A stretch of 64,000 nucleotides of DNA from an uncultured Akkermansia sp. (lineage in GTDB: Bacteria; Verrucomicrobiota; Verrucomicrobiia; Verrucomicrobiales; Akkermansiaceae). Both the position numbers and the translations under genes were made by a program. Location of the stretch: the NCBI GenBank assembly GCA_904501975.1, contig CAJGCZ010000004.1, positions 15,542 through 79,541 of the forward strand, read 5' to 3'. Under the pieces are notes generated by a model. The model did not search any database. It worked only from the letters and a program-made list of their open reading frames with translations, and was not told the DNA's origin. Of this stretch, positions 33,648 through 41,646 are shown piece by piece; the first letter of the stretch is position 1, and each line of letters opens with the position of its first letter.

Positions 33648-34697
33648 ATGAAATCTTTGAGAATTAAAACGCGTCGCGGTGGTTTCACTCTGATTGAATT
33701 GCTTACAGCCATGGCCATTACGGCTATGCTTGTAGTGTCTATTATGCAGTTGACTACGCAGGGTATTTCTCTGTGGAAGAATGTGAATGATGATGTGAAC
33801 ACGACATCTACAGCTCGCATTGCTTTGCAGACCATGTCAAAGGACTTGGAGTCGTACCAGATGAAGCCCGGTGCCAATAACTACGAGTGGTTCCATGCCC
33901 GTAAGGATGAGGAGGCTGATACGGATGATTTGAAGAAGAAAGCTGACCGCAAGGGTAAGAACAACAAGCGTGCCAAGAAGCCCGATCGTTTGTCCTATGT
34001 TCCCGAGTCGGCTCGTTTCATTTTCTTTACCTGCGCTCCGGATCGTAACCCTGCTGTATCAAGCGATCAGTCTTCTCGTAGTGGTTACCGTTTGGATTTG
34101 GCCAGTGCCACCGACCGCGAGGGTGATCCCTACCTTGGAGACGTGAATGCTGTAGGTTATCGTTTGGAGTACAAGGACCATATTCAGAACAAGGATGCCT
34201 CTGAGATTGATGGCGGTGTGTTCCCTGTGTTTGCCTTGTACCGCCACATTGTGTCTCAGCGCCGCACTTATGATTCCGTGCTCTGCCAGACCGATTTGTA
34301 TCAAGCCTTCCGCAGTGAGAGTACTGATGAAGAGCAGGATATTATCTGCGATAACGTGGTGGAAATGAACCTGTCTCTTAACTTTGAATATTTGGTATCT
34401 GAAGCTAAGGGCAAGCGCGCTGCTCAAAAGAGAATGGAGACGGTAACTATCATCTCTTCCAACGGTAAGGGTGAGAAGTTCTCTGTGCTGGGTGATTCCA
34501 TTATCGTAGGCGGTAAGGCCTACCCGAACGCACGTATCGTTTCTGCCAGCATGAGTGTTACCGTGCTTACGGAGGAAGGTGCTGCTATTGTGGAGCGCAT
34601 GCGCCAGGGTAAAGCACGTGCTCCGAAGCCTGTCGACTTCTTTACACGCTATACGCGCCAGTTCTCTACATCTGTTTCATTGCCCCAACCTTACTAA
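33648..34697 (+). CDS. Type IV pilin-like protein (Verru_Chthon cassette C-like)
   Basis: 349-aa pseudopilin. The leader MKSLRIKTRRGG is cut before FTLIELLTAMAITAML. The region after the helix, ISLWKNVNDDVNTTSTARIALQTMSKDLESYQ, closely follows the pattern of Verru_Chthon cassette protein C and GspJ-type pseudopilins (an Arg/Ala-rich helix with a long beta-rich domain). It has a Lys-rich loop near 95-115. The cassette's large A protein is absent from this window. The lipM-like gene begins 10 nt later, so the operon may continue. Confidence 0.78.
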   Translation: MKSLRIKTRRGGFTLIELLTAMAITAMLVVSIMQLTTQGISLWKNVNDDVNTTSTARIALQTMSKDLESYQMKPGANNYEWFHARKDEEADTDDLKKKADRKGKNNKRAKKPDRLSYVPESARFIFFTCAPDRNPAVSSDQSSRSGYRLDLASATDREGDPYLGDVNAVGYRLEYKDHIQNKDASEIDGGVFPVFALYRHIVSQRRTYDSVLCQTDLYQAFRSESTDEEQDIICDNVVEMNLSLNFEYLVSEAKGKRAAQKRMETVTIISSNGKGEKFSVLGDSIIVGGKAYPNARIVSASMSVTVLTEEGAAIVERMRQGKARAPKPVDFFTRYTRQFSTSVSLPQPY

Positions 34698-34707
34698 AGG
34701 GTGCCGT

Positions 34708-35448
34708 ATGAGCTTTGATATGACTCAAACCTTGCCTGAGGGCCTGCTTCCGCAGGTCGTCAGGCTTTGGATTGACCCCGTTCCCCGTGGTGGCTATGAA
34801 AATATGGCTGCCGATGAATTGCTGAGCCGTCGTTCCGAGGCTTGGTTGCGCATCTATACTTGGGCGCGTCCTTGTGTTAGCTTCGGTTACTTTGATACCT
34901 CAACTGTGGCTGCAGAGATTTTTCCGGGCGAAGGGGTAGAGTATATTCGCCGTTGGACGGGGGGTGGTATTGTGGATCACCGGAAGGGGTATACGTATAC
35001 TGTAACGCTGCCTGCTGTTGAGGGTGTTATTTATCCGCCGGCTGATAAGCTTTATAAATGGATTCACGGAGCACTTGCAGAAGCCTTGAAGGCTAGTGGC
35101 GTTGACTGCACGTTGCTTGTGGAAGATGCTCCTGACGGTGGCCGCGCTTGCTGGGCAAGCCCTGTAGCCAGTGATATTGTTGACCCTGCCGGTCATAAAT
35201 TAGCCGGTGCCGGGCAGCGCCGTTATCGTGGCGCTGTGTTACACCAAGGCCTGATTCAGGAGTGCGAGCCTGCCGAGGGCTGGGAGCATTTATTGGCTCA
35301 GGCTCTTGTGCCACAGGTTGAGGAAGTCTTCGGCGAAGAGCCGTATGCAGGCTTCAACGAAGAATTGGATGAATTGTGCCGTACGAAGTATTATTCCGCA
35401 GAGTGGAACGATGAATCGCATGGCCGTCGTAAACCCGGCAAATCATGA
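34708..35448 (+). CDS. Lipoyl/octanoyl transferase (LipM/LplA-like)
   Basis: 246-aa member of the biotin/lipoate A-B ligase family. Motifs: RRWTGGGIVDH near residue 81, and the conserved Lys region GHKLAGAGQRRYRGAVLHQG near 170-185. A Cys in ACWASPVASDIV precedes it, where LipM octanoyltransferases carry their acyl-thioester Cys. That points to transfer of octanoate from ACP to a lipoyl domain, with LplA-type ligase as the alternative. Start at 34708; the longer frame reaches back into the pseudopilin gene. Overlaps the Nudix gene by 4 nt (ATGA), indicating translational coupling. Confidence 0.82.
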   Translation: MSFDMTQTLPEGLLPQVVRLWIDPVPRGGYENMAADELLSRRSEAWLRIYTWARPCVSFGYFDTSTVAAEIFPGEGVEYIRRWTGGGIVDHRKGYTYTVTLPAVEGVIYPPADKLYKWIHGALAEALKASGVDCTLLVEDAPDGGRACWASPVASDIVDPAGHKLAGAGQRRYRGAVLHQGLIQECEPAEGWEHLLAQALVPQVEEVFGEEPYAGFNEELDELCRTKYYSAEWNDESHGRRKPGKS

Positions 35449-36635
35449 CAAAAGAGCAGCACGCCTACCGTAAAAATGTGGCAGCCGTTATCATGGATGT
35501 CGAGGGTAGGGTGTTGCTCGGGCGCAAGAAAGAAGATAGCCGCTATTATCATTTTCCTCAGGGTGGTGTTGGCCGTAAGGAGTCTTTTGAGGAAGCTCTA
35601 TGGCGTGAGATTTTTGAAGAAACGGGGCTCCACCGTGCTCAACTGCGCATTCTTGCCCGTTTAGCCGGGCTAAGCTATAAATATAGGCGTAAAAATAAGA
35701 AACGGCTCAAGTGGGAGGGGCAGGAACAGACCTACTATCTGATTGAATATACGGGGGAGCCGGAAGTACACTTTGCTCCGTCTTCTACAGAGTTCTCTGT
35801 GTTTGAATGGGTGCATTACTCTCAATTAACCCCGGAGATATTTGTTCCCTTTAAGCGAGAAGTGACAGAAGATGTGTTGCGTACATTCTTCCCGGTCGGT
35901 ATCAAAGATTTACAGGCTCACATAGCATCACTTGATACAGAAATGCGTTATTGTTTTTTAGCTGACAGCTCCATGTCGGATTTTACACCTAATGACAGAG
36001 CGCTCTTTTTAGGGGATAAGGCCGATGCCAAAAATCAGATGCTTGACTTGCAGATGCGCATAACGCAGGCACAATTGACCTTGGCAGAGCTTGCGCCGAA
36101 TCTGCGCATTTTGGTGCTTCTGCATGCATTGCCTGTGCAGAATGAGAAGCGCCGAGTGAACGCGCTGCGTCGTTTGGCCTCTCAATTCGATACCATATTG
36201 ACTCGTGTACCGCGGTATGTCGGCAATCAAGAGCAGGGGGATGGAACCTTGTTGCCGGATTTAACCCGCATGGTGCCGGCCGAAGGCGAAACGCTGATAC
36301 TTGCCGATTCTCCGTATACCTCATCTCGCTTTGTGTCGGCGACAGAGAGCATCGCTTCGTTTGAGAAACTGATGCTACAGGATGGCATGTGTGTCTTTAA
36401 GTTTTTCTTGCACATTACACCCGAGCAATGGGATAAAAGCGGTGCTGAGGGTACTTATGAGGATTATACCCGAGCGGCGCAGGAGCAATTGGCAGCCTCT
36501 GCGGAGGCGTTTCCTTGGTATGTCGTGCCCTCAGATAAGAAATGGTACCGCGACTATGTGATTGCTTCCATCATGGCGCAGAGTCTTGAAAATCTGGTGC
36601 AGGAATATGAAAAGCCCGATTCTCCGGGAGTTTAG
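35445..36635 (+). CDS. RppH-like Nudix domain fused to a degenerate PPK2-like domain
   Basis: 396-aa fusion. Residues 1-145 are a Nudix hydrolase close to RNA 5'-pyrophosphohydrolases, with HFPQGGVGRKESFEEALWR and a complete Nudix box (G-x5-E-x7-REIFEETGL). Residues about 165-390 have the layout of polyphosphate kinase 2: LQMRITQAQ before a hydrophobic strand, late KFFLHITPEQWDK, and the closing VVPSDKKWYRDYVIASIM. In PPK2 the strand RILVLL is followed by a Walker A (GxDAAGKGG); here it is LHALPVQNEKRR. The Walker B-like FDRSWY is replaced by ADSPYTSSR. The second domain is therefore probably catalytically dead and may bind RNA, polyphosphate or nucleotides. Coupled to the lipM-like gene. Confidence 0.75.
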   Translation: MTKEQHAYRKNVAAVIMDVEGRVLLGRKKEDSRYYHFPQGGVGRKESFEEALWREIFEETGLHRAQLRILARLAGLSYKYRRKNKKRLKWEGQEQTYYLIEYTGEPEVHFAPSSTEFSVFEWVHYSQLTPEIFVPFKREVTEDVLRTFFPVGIKDLQAHIASLDTEMRYCFLADSSMSDFTPNDRALFLGDKADAKNQMLDLQMRITQAQLTLAELAPNLRILVLLHALPVQNEKRRVNALRRLASQFDTILTRVPRYVGNQEQGDGTLLPDLTRMVPAEGETLILADSPYTSSRFVSATESIASFEKLMLQDGMCVFKFFLHITPEQWDKSGAEGTYEDYTRAAQEQLAASAEAFPWYVVPSDKKWYRDYVIASIMAQSLENLVQEYEKPDSPGV

Positions 36636-36678
36636 ACCTAAAAAATGCCCACATGATTGCTGAAGTCTCAAAAAAAAC

Positions 36679-36707
36679 TCGCCAACCTAGGGCATAGGTG
36701 GTATAGT
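36679..36707 (+). promoter_or_regulatory. asnS promoter, leaderless
   Basis: TCGCCA (36679-36684), 17-nt spacer, TATAGT (36702-36707), 6 nt to the ATG at 36714. Confidence 0.55.
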
Positions 36708-36713
36708 TAGGAC

Positions 36714-38078
36714 ATGAGAAGAACTCTGGTAAAACATGCGCTTGATAGTGTAACAGCGCAGGATTCTATTCTTGTTGAGGGCTGGGTACGCACCCGCCGT
36801 GATTCTAAGGCTTTCTCTTTCCTGGAGATTAATGATGGCACCAGCCTTGCTTCTATTCAGGTGATTGCAGATGCCGGTATTCCCGGTTATGAGAACATCG
36901 GCAAAATGACAACCGGCGCTTCCGTGTCTGTGCAGGGCAAGCTGGTAGAAAGCCCCGGAAAGCAGAAGTGGGAAATTCAGGCCACTGCTATTGAGTTGGT
37001 TGGTACATCCCCTGAGAGCTATCCGCTGCAGAAGAAGGGCCACTCTCCTGAATTCTTGAGAACCATTGCGCACTTGCGTCCGCGCACCAATCTGTTCGGT
37101 GCCGTGTTCCGCACACGTTCCCGTATTGCAGCTGCCGTTCACAAGTTCTTCTTGGACCGTGATTTCGTGTGGGTGCACACGCCCATTATTACAGCTTCCG
37201 ACTGCGAAGGTGCAGGTGAGATGTTCCATGTCACCACACTGGACCCCTTAGCTGAAAACAAGAGCTATGAGAAGGACTTCTTCGGCAAGGCTGCCAGCCT
37301 TACCGTTTCCGGTCAGCTGGAGGGTGAAACATTTGCTTGTGCTTTGAGCAACATTTATACCTTCGGCCCCACCTTCCGCGCGGAGAACAGTAACACTTCT
37401 CGCCACGCTGCCGAGTTCTGGATGATTGAGCCGGAAATCGCCTTCTGCGATATTTATGGCGATATGGATGTTGCGGAGTCTTTCATTAAGCATATAGCCA
37501 ACACGATGCTTGCTGATGAAAGCGGCGACTTTGATTTCTTCTGCCGTTTTGTTGATAAGGGTCTGAAGGCACGCCTTGAAGAGGTGAGCCAGAAACCCTT
37601 TGTACGCTGCTCTTACACCGAGGCTATCGACATTATGCTTGCCAGTGGTGAGAAGTTTGAATATCCTCCCTACTGGGGTATGGATCTTCAGAGTGAGCAC
37701 GAGCGCTTCCTTACCGAGCGTCACTTTAAGTGCCCGGTCATTGTCTACAATTATCCGAAGGAAATCAAGCCCTTCTACATGCGCCTTAATGAGGATGGTA
37801 AGACGGTGACAGCGATGGACGTGCTTGTGCCCGGTATCGGCGAGATTATCGGCGGCAGCCAGCGCGAGGAGCGTTTGGATGTGCTGGAAGGCAACATCGA
37901 GCGCCTTGGAATGGATGCCGAAGCCTACTATTGGTACAATGACCTGCGCCGCTACGGCACTGTGCCTCATGCCGGTTTCGGTGTGGGCTTTGAGCGCTTG
38001 ATTATGTTTGTAACCGGCGTGCAGAATATTCGCGACGTCTTGCCGTATCCGCGTACTCCCAGAAATTGCGAATTCTGA
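36714..38078 (+). CDS. asnS: Asparaginyl-tRNA synthetase
   Basis: 454-aa class IIb synthetase. The N-terminal OB-fold anticodon-binding domain runs VEGWVRTRRDSKAFSFLEINDG (about 20-41). Class II motif 2 FGPTFRAENSNTSRHAAEFWMIEPE (near 224-248) includes the Arg and Glu that bind ATP. Motif 3 is GFGVGFERLIMFV near the end. The AAEFWMIEPE form and EGAGEMF distinguish AsnS from AspS. Single gene, close behind the Nudix fusion and with its own promoter. Confidence 0.97.
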   Translation: MRRTLVKHALDSVTAQDSILVEGWVRTRRDSKAFSFLEINDGTSLASIQVIADAGIPGYENIGKMTTGASVSVQGKLVESPGKQKWEIQATAIELVGTSPESYPLQKKGHSPEFLRTIAHLRPRTNLFGAVFRTRSRIAAAVHKFFLDRDFVWVHTPIITASDCEGAGEMFHVTTLDPLAENKSYEKDFFGKAASLTVSGQLEGETFACALSNIYTFGPTFRAENSNTSRHAAEFWMIEPEIAFCDIYGDMDVAESFIKHIANTMLADESGDFDFFCRFVDKGLKARLEEVSQKPFVRCSYTEAIDIMLASGEKFEYPPYWGMDLQSEHERFLTERHFKCPVIVYNYPKEIKPFYMRLNEDGKTVTAMDVLVPGIGEIIGGSQREERLDVLEGNIERLGMDAEAYYWYNDLRRYGTVPHAGFGVGFERLIMFVTGVQNIRDVLPYPRTPRNCEF

Positions 38079-38106
38079 TAAAATACCTCCAATTCTTGCT
38101 TTTAGC

Positions 38107-38135
38107 TTGTCTTGACGTACTTTTAATGCTATAAC
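38107..38135 (+). promoter_or_regulatory. Promoter of the ROK-like kinase gene
   Basis: TTGTCT (38107-38112), 17-nt spacer, TATAAC (38130-38135), 14 nt to the ATG at 38150. Confidence 0.5.
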
Positions 38136-38149
38136 ACTCTCGTAACATT

Positions 38150-39547
38150 ATGAATATCCAACCGAAATTCACACCCGTACTCGACCCGGACTTCGTAGCC
38201 CCGGTACTCTGGAACAAGGCTTTTGAGGATAAGGTGGCTGCTACACCCGATTCTCATAGCATTGACATTGCTCTCACTCGTATGGATGGCACCTGCTTCC
38301 GCTGGAGCGGCAAGGTTCTTCCTTCCTCTGAGGAGAATGATGCTCTGAACAACCAGTACATTGAGCGTATCGTTAAGTTCCTTCTCTGGATGAAGGGCGG
38401 TTGCACCATTATGGTTGCCGGCGACGACAAGATTGCTGATATGCTTGCCTCCACCTACTGCGCCGGTGGTGCTCGCGAGTTTGACTGGGATTTCATTGGT
38501 AAGAAGATTTACGATCAGCCCATCGAGGTTGTGAAGGTGGCTTGCCACTGTGAGCTTCCTGCTGAGAACTCCACTTCCGTATCTCTTGGCCGTAACTTGG
38601 ATGGCTACCGCATTGGTTTCGACCTCGGTGGTTCCGACCGCAAGTGCGCTGCCGTGATTAACGGTGAGGTTGTATACTCCGAAGAAGTTGTTTGGGATCC
38701 CTACCACCAGACCGACCCCAACTATCAGGTAGAAGGCGTACATGATTCCCTTGAGCGCGCTGCCAAGCATCTGCCGCAGGTAGACGCCATCGGTGGTTCT
38801 GCTGCCGGTGTATACGTGAACAGCGAGCCCCGTGTAGGCTCCCTCTTCCGTGGCATTGCTCAGGATGACTTCGTGAATGTGATTCGCCCGATGTTCAAGA
38901 ACCTCAAGGACCGCTGGAGCCAGATTCAGGGTAAGGAAGTTCCCTTTGAGGTGGTGAATGACGGTGAAGTTACCGCTCTTGCCGGTGCTATGGGCATGAA
39001 CGACGATGCTGTTCTCGGTATCGCCATGGGTACCTCTCTGGCTGCCGGTTATGTGGACCCCGAGGGTCACATTATGCCTTGGCTCAATGAGCTTGCCTTC
39101 GTTCCGGTTGACTACCAGGAGGACGGCGGTGTAGATGAGTGGTCCCGCGATAAGGGTGTAGGTGCTATGTACTTCTCCCAGCAGGCTGTTGCTCGTTTGG
39201 CCCCCCGTGCCGGTTTTGAGTTCGGCGCAATGCCCTATCCGGAGCAGCTTAAGAAGGTGCAGGCCGCTATGGCAGAGGGCGACGAGCGTGCTCGCAAGAT
39301 TTACGAGACCATCGGTGTTGAATTCGGCTACACCATCGCCTATTTCTCCAAGTTCTACGCACTGCGTAACCTCCTGTTCTTGGGCCGCGTAGCTACCGGC
39401 GACGGTGGTCAGCTCATCATCGACAAGGCCAACGAGGTACTTGCCGGTGAATTCCCCGAGCTTGCCATCACGCTCTGCGTACCCGATGAGAAGACCAAGC
39501 GTCACGGCCAGGCTGTTGCCGCTGCCTCTCTTCCCAAGATTGGTTAA
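38150..39547 (+). CDS. ROK/hexokinase-like sugar kinase
   Basis: 465-aa ASKHA-fold kinase. After an N-terminal extension of about 155 residues, the phosphate-1 loop reads IGFDLGGSDRKCAAV. NDGEVTALAG is the ROK-type catalytic/phosphate-2 region and AMGTSLAAGY the adenosine-side loop. The classic ROK zinc motif (GHxxxxxxGxxCxCGxxGCxE) is absent; GHIMPWLNELAF stands in its place. The sugar is unknown; glucose is a reasonable default for the family. High codon regularity and a strong terminator suggest good expression. The N-terminal extension has no known domain. Confidence 0.82.
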   Translation: MNIQPKFTPVLDPDFVAPVLWNKAFEDKVAATPDSHSIDIALTRMDGTCFRWSGKVLPSSEENDALNNQYIERIVKFLLWMKGGCTIMVAGDDKIADMLASTYCAGGAREFDWDFIGKKIYDQPIEVVKVACHCELPAENSTSVSLGRNLDGYRIGFDLGGSDRKCAAVINGEVVYSEEVVWDPYHQTDPNYQVEGVHDSLERAAKHLPQVDAIGGSAAGVYVNSEPRVGSLFRGIAQDDFVNVIRPMFKNLKDRWSQIQGKEVPFEVVNDGEVTALAGAMGMNDDAVLGIAMGTSLAAGYVDPEGHIMPWLNELAFVPVDYQEDGGVDEWSRDKGVGAMYFSQQAVARLAPRAGFEFGAMPYPEQLKKVQAAMAEGDERARKIYETIGVEFGYTIAYFSKFYALRNLLFLGRVATGDGGQLIIDKANEVLAGEFPELAITLCVPDEKTKRHGQAVAAASLPKIG

Positions 39548-39560
39548 GCAATCATTTCAG

Positions 39561-39595
39561 AAAGGGCCGGCAGGGACAACCTGTTCGGCCCTTTT
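39561..39595 (+). terminator. Terminator of the ROK-like kinase gene
   Basis: AAAGGGCCG (39561-39569) pairs with CGGCCCTTT (39586-39594), with an inner AGG/CCT pairing and a T run after. Confidence 0.85.
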
Positions 39596-39624
39596 TAAGT
39601 TATTAGATTTTTACTACAAAACGT

Positions 39625-41646
39625 ATGGCTTTTCAAACGGAAATCTGGCAATGTCCGCAATGCGGGCACAGGGCAGATATCTCATCACTGGGCTTCTTTG
39701 CCCCGGTGACGTGTACTCATTGCAGCCATACGGATTATGTACACACACTGTTAGCTAACTTTCGCTTGGAGGCCATCCAAGGAATTGGTGGCATGAGTGT
39801 CGTGTTGCGCGGGCGCGATGTACTGCTGAATCGTCCCGTAGCTATCAAACTGCTCAATGAAACCTATCGCGACCAGCCCGAGCGTATTGCTCGTTTTGAA
39901 AACGAGTGCTCGATGATGGCGAAGGTGCATCATCCGAATGTTGTTTCGGTGTACTCAGCCGGTTGGGCAAAGGAGCAGTTTTATATTGCCATGGAGCTTT
40001 TGGAGGGTAAAAATTTGGAAACTATCGTAACCCCCCAAGAGCCGCTTAAGCCCTTACGAGCTATCGATATCACAACTCAAATAGCTCGTGGCCTTGAGGC
40101 TGCACACATTGCCGGCATGTTGCACCGCGACATGAAACCCGGCAATGTTATTATTTCCTCCGATGGTGTCGCCAAGGTGTTGGACTTTGGCTTAGCTCAA
40201 GCCGCTAGTGCCGAAGATTCTGAGGAGGTTATTTGGGCCACACCGTTTTATGTAGCCCCGGAAACCCTGCAACGAAACGCAGAGGATGCCCGCACGGACA
40301 TATACTCCTTGGGCATGACGCTGCGCTACCTGCTCACCGGCAATGATACCTTGCCCGGTTCTCCGTCTTCTGTTTCCTCGTTACTGGAAGCAAAATATCA
40401 TCTGGCGCCCTTTGAAAAACTGATGCCCGGTGCAGACGAAACATTGTGCGATTTGGTGAATCGCATGACTGCTTTTGCACCGGAGGAACGCCATGATAAC
40501 TATGCCGATTTGCTGGCGGAATTGAAAGAGGTGCATGATGCGCTTTCCGAGGCTCATTTAGGCAAGCATTCTCCGCACAGGCGTCGAGCTCGTATGAAGC
40601 AACGCTTTGTTTATGGCGCATCATTGGCTACTGCTTGTTTAGTGTCTTTCTTTAGCGCATACTTCCTCTCTATCCCGGCAGCAGAGCGTTATGTGATTCC
40701 CGAGATTGCAGAAGAAAGTTTTAATATGGGTGCGCAGGGCAATCCTGCCTTGGCAGCCGCTTTTGCAGCCATGGACAAGGCTGACTGGGATTTAGCGTTG
40801 CAAAACTTTATCGCTCTTAAGGAGAATGGGCAGGAGCCGATTGTCACTTCGTGGGCTATGCTGCATGGAGCCGCCTTGTCATACCTCTGCTGTAAGAGTG
40901 ATAATGATGTCGAAGCTTGCCTTGAGTCCTTCCGTAGTTCGTTAGCAGCTGTGGCAGAGGATTCTCCCGCAACAGAGATGCGTCACATGTTGAGTCAGGC
41001 AGCAGCAGCTTTGGATTCTCCCGAAAAAATAGCGGAAATCTCTGACCGCCGCGTTCTAGGGTTGGTGCATTGCCTTTTAGTGCGCCACCACCTTGCACAG
41101 AGTAAGGTTGGCGAGGCGAAAGAAGCGCTTGCATCAGCCGCAGAAGAATTCCGCCTCTCAAAATCATCACCTTATGCAACACAATTGCTCTCGCTTGTGA
41201 ATGGTCTAGAGGCCGGGTACGCGCCTGCATTTGCTGTAGCTACCTATAATGAGGCGCTTCAATTGCTGGCGCAGCACGATTTTAACGAGGCTCAGCACCG
41301 TTTGACCGAGCAATTGAAGGCTAATCCGGAGAATGCGGAAGAATTGAAGGTGCTGGCCGAGGTTTGCACCTGCGGAACCACGCTTTGCAGCACCTTATCC
41401 CGTGTCATGAAGGGCAAGTACGAGAAGGGCATGAGTGCAGAGAGATTCCTGGAAATTAATGCACAAGATAAGTTTATAGGAGAAATCCGTTCCAAGGAGT
41501 TTGCTGCCCTTTTAATGCTGTTGAAGCAAGATTATGTCGCAGCCTTTGCCGCAAATCCCTACGCGGCAGATGAGTTCAGCAATGATCCGTTTGCCATTAT
41601 GATGCGCGATTGGAAAACACGCTTGGCGCCTTACATAAAAGAGTAA
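39625..41646 (+). CDS. Membrane Ser/Thr protein kinase with N-terminal zinc ribbon
   Basis: 673-aa Hanks-type kinase. A zinc ribbon (CPQCG at 10-14 and CTHCS at 30-34) precedes the kinase domain (about 50-310). Kinase motifs: glycine loop GIGGMSVVLRGRD, VAIKLL (ATP-binding Lys), HRDMKPGN (catalytic Asp) and DFGLA (metal Asp). A transmembrane helix near 327-348 separates it from a C-terminal region of about 320 residues of Ala-rich helices resembling TPR or similar repeats, outside the cytoplasm. The zinc ribbon could sense redox or metal state. No phosphatase gene is adjacent. Its 3' end overlaps the convergent priA gene by 16 nt. Confidence 0.92.
   Translation: MAFQTEIWQCPQCGHRADISSLGFFAPVTCTHCSHTDYVHTLLANFRLEAIQGIGGMSVVLRGRDVLLNRPVAIKLLNETYRDQPERIARFENECSMMAKVHHPNVVSVYSAGWAKEQFYIAMELLEGKNLETIVTPQEPLKPLRAIDITTQIARGLEAAHIAGMLHRDMKPGNVIISSDGVAKVLDFGLAQAASAEDSEEVIWATPFYVAPETLQRNAEDARTDIYSLGMTLRYLLTGNDTLPGSPSSVSSLLEAKYHLAPFEKLMPGADETLCDLVNRMTAFAPEERHDNYADLLAELKEVHDALSEAHLGKHSPHRRRARMKQRFVYGASLATACLVSFFSAYFLSIPAAERYVIPEIAEESFNMGAQGNPALAAAFAAMDKADWDLALQNFIALKENGQEPIVTSWAMLHGAALSYLCCKSDNDVEACLESFRSSLAAVAEDSPATEMRHMLSQAAAALDSPEKIAEISDRRVLGLVHCLLVRHHLAQSKVGEAKEALASAAEEFRLSKSSPYATQLLSLVNGLEAGYAPAFAVATYNEALQLLAQHDFNEAQHRLTEQLKANPENAEELKVLAEVCTCGTTLCSTLSRVMKGKYEKGMSAERFLEINAQDKFIGEIRSKEFAALLMLLKQDYVAAFAANPYAADEFSNDPFAIMMRDWKTRLAPYIKE

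Noticed and set aside
38129..39505. 458-residue open frame opposite the ROK-like kinase gene
   Set aside because: Antisense shadow of a gene with clear ASKHA motifs. It even looks protein-like because of biased codon use.
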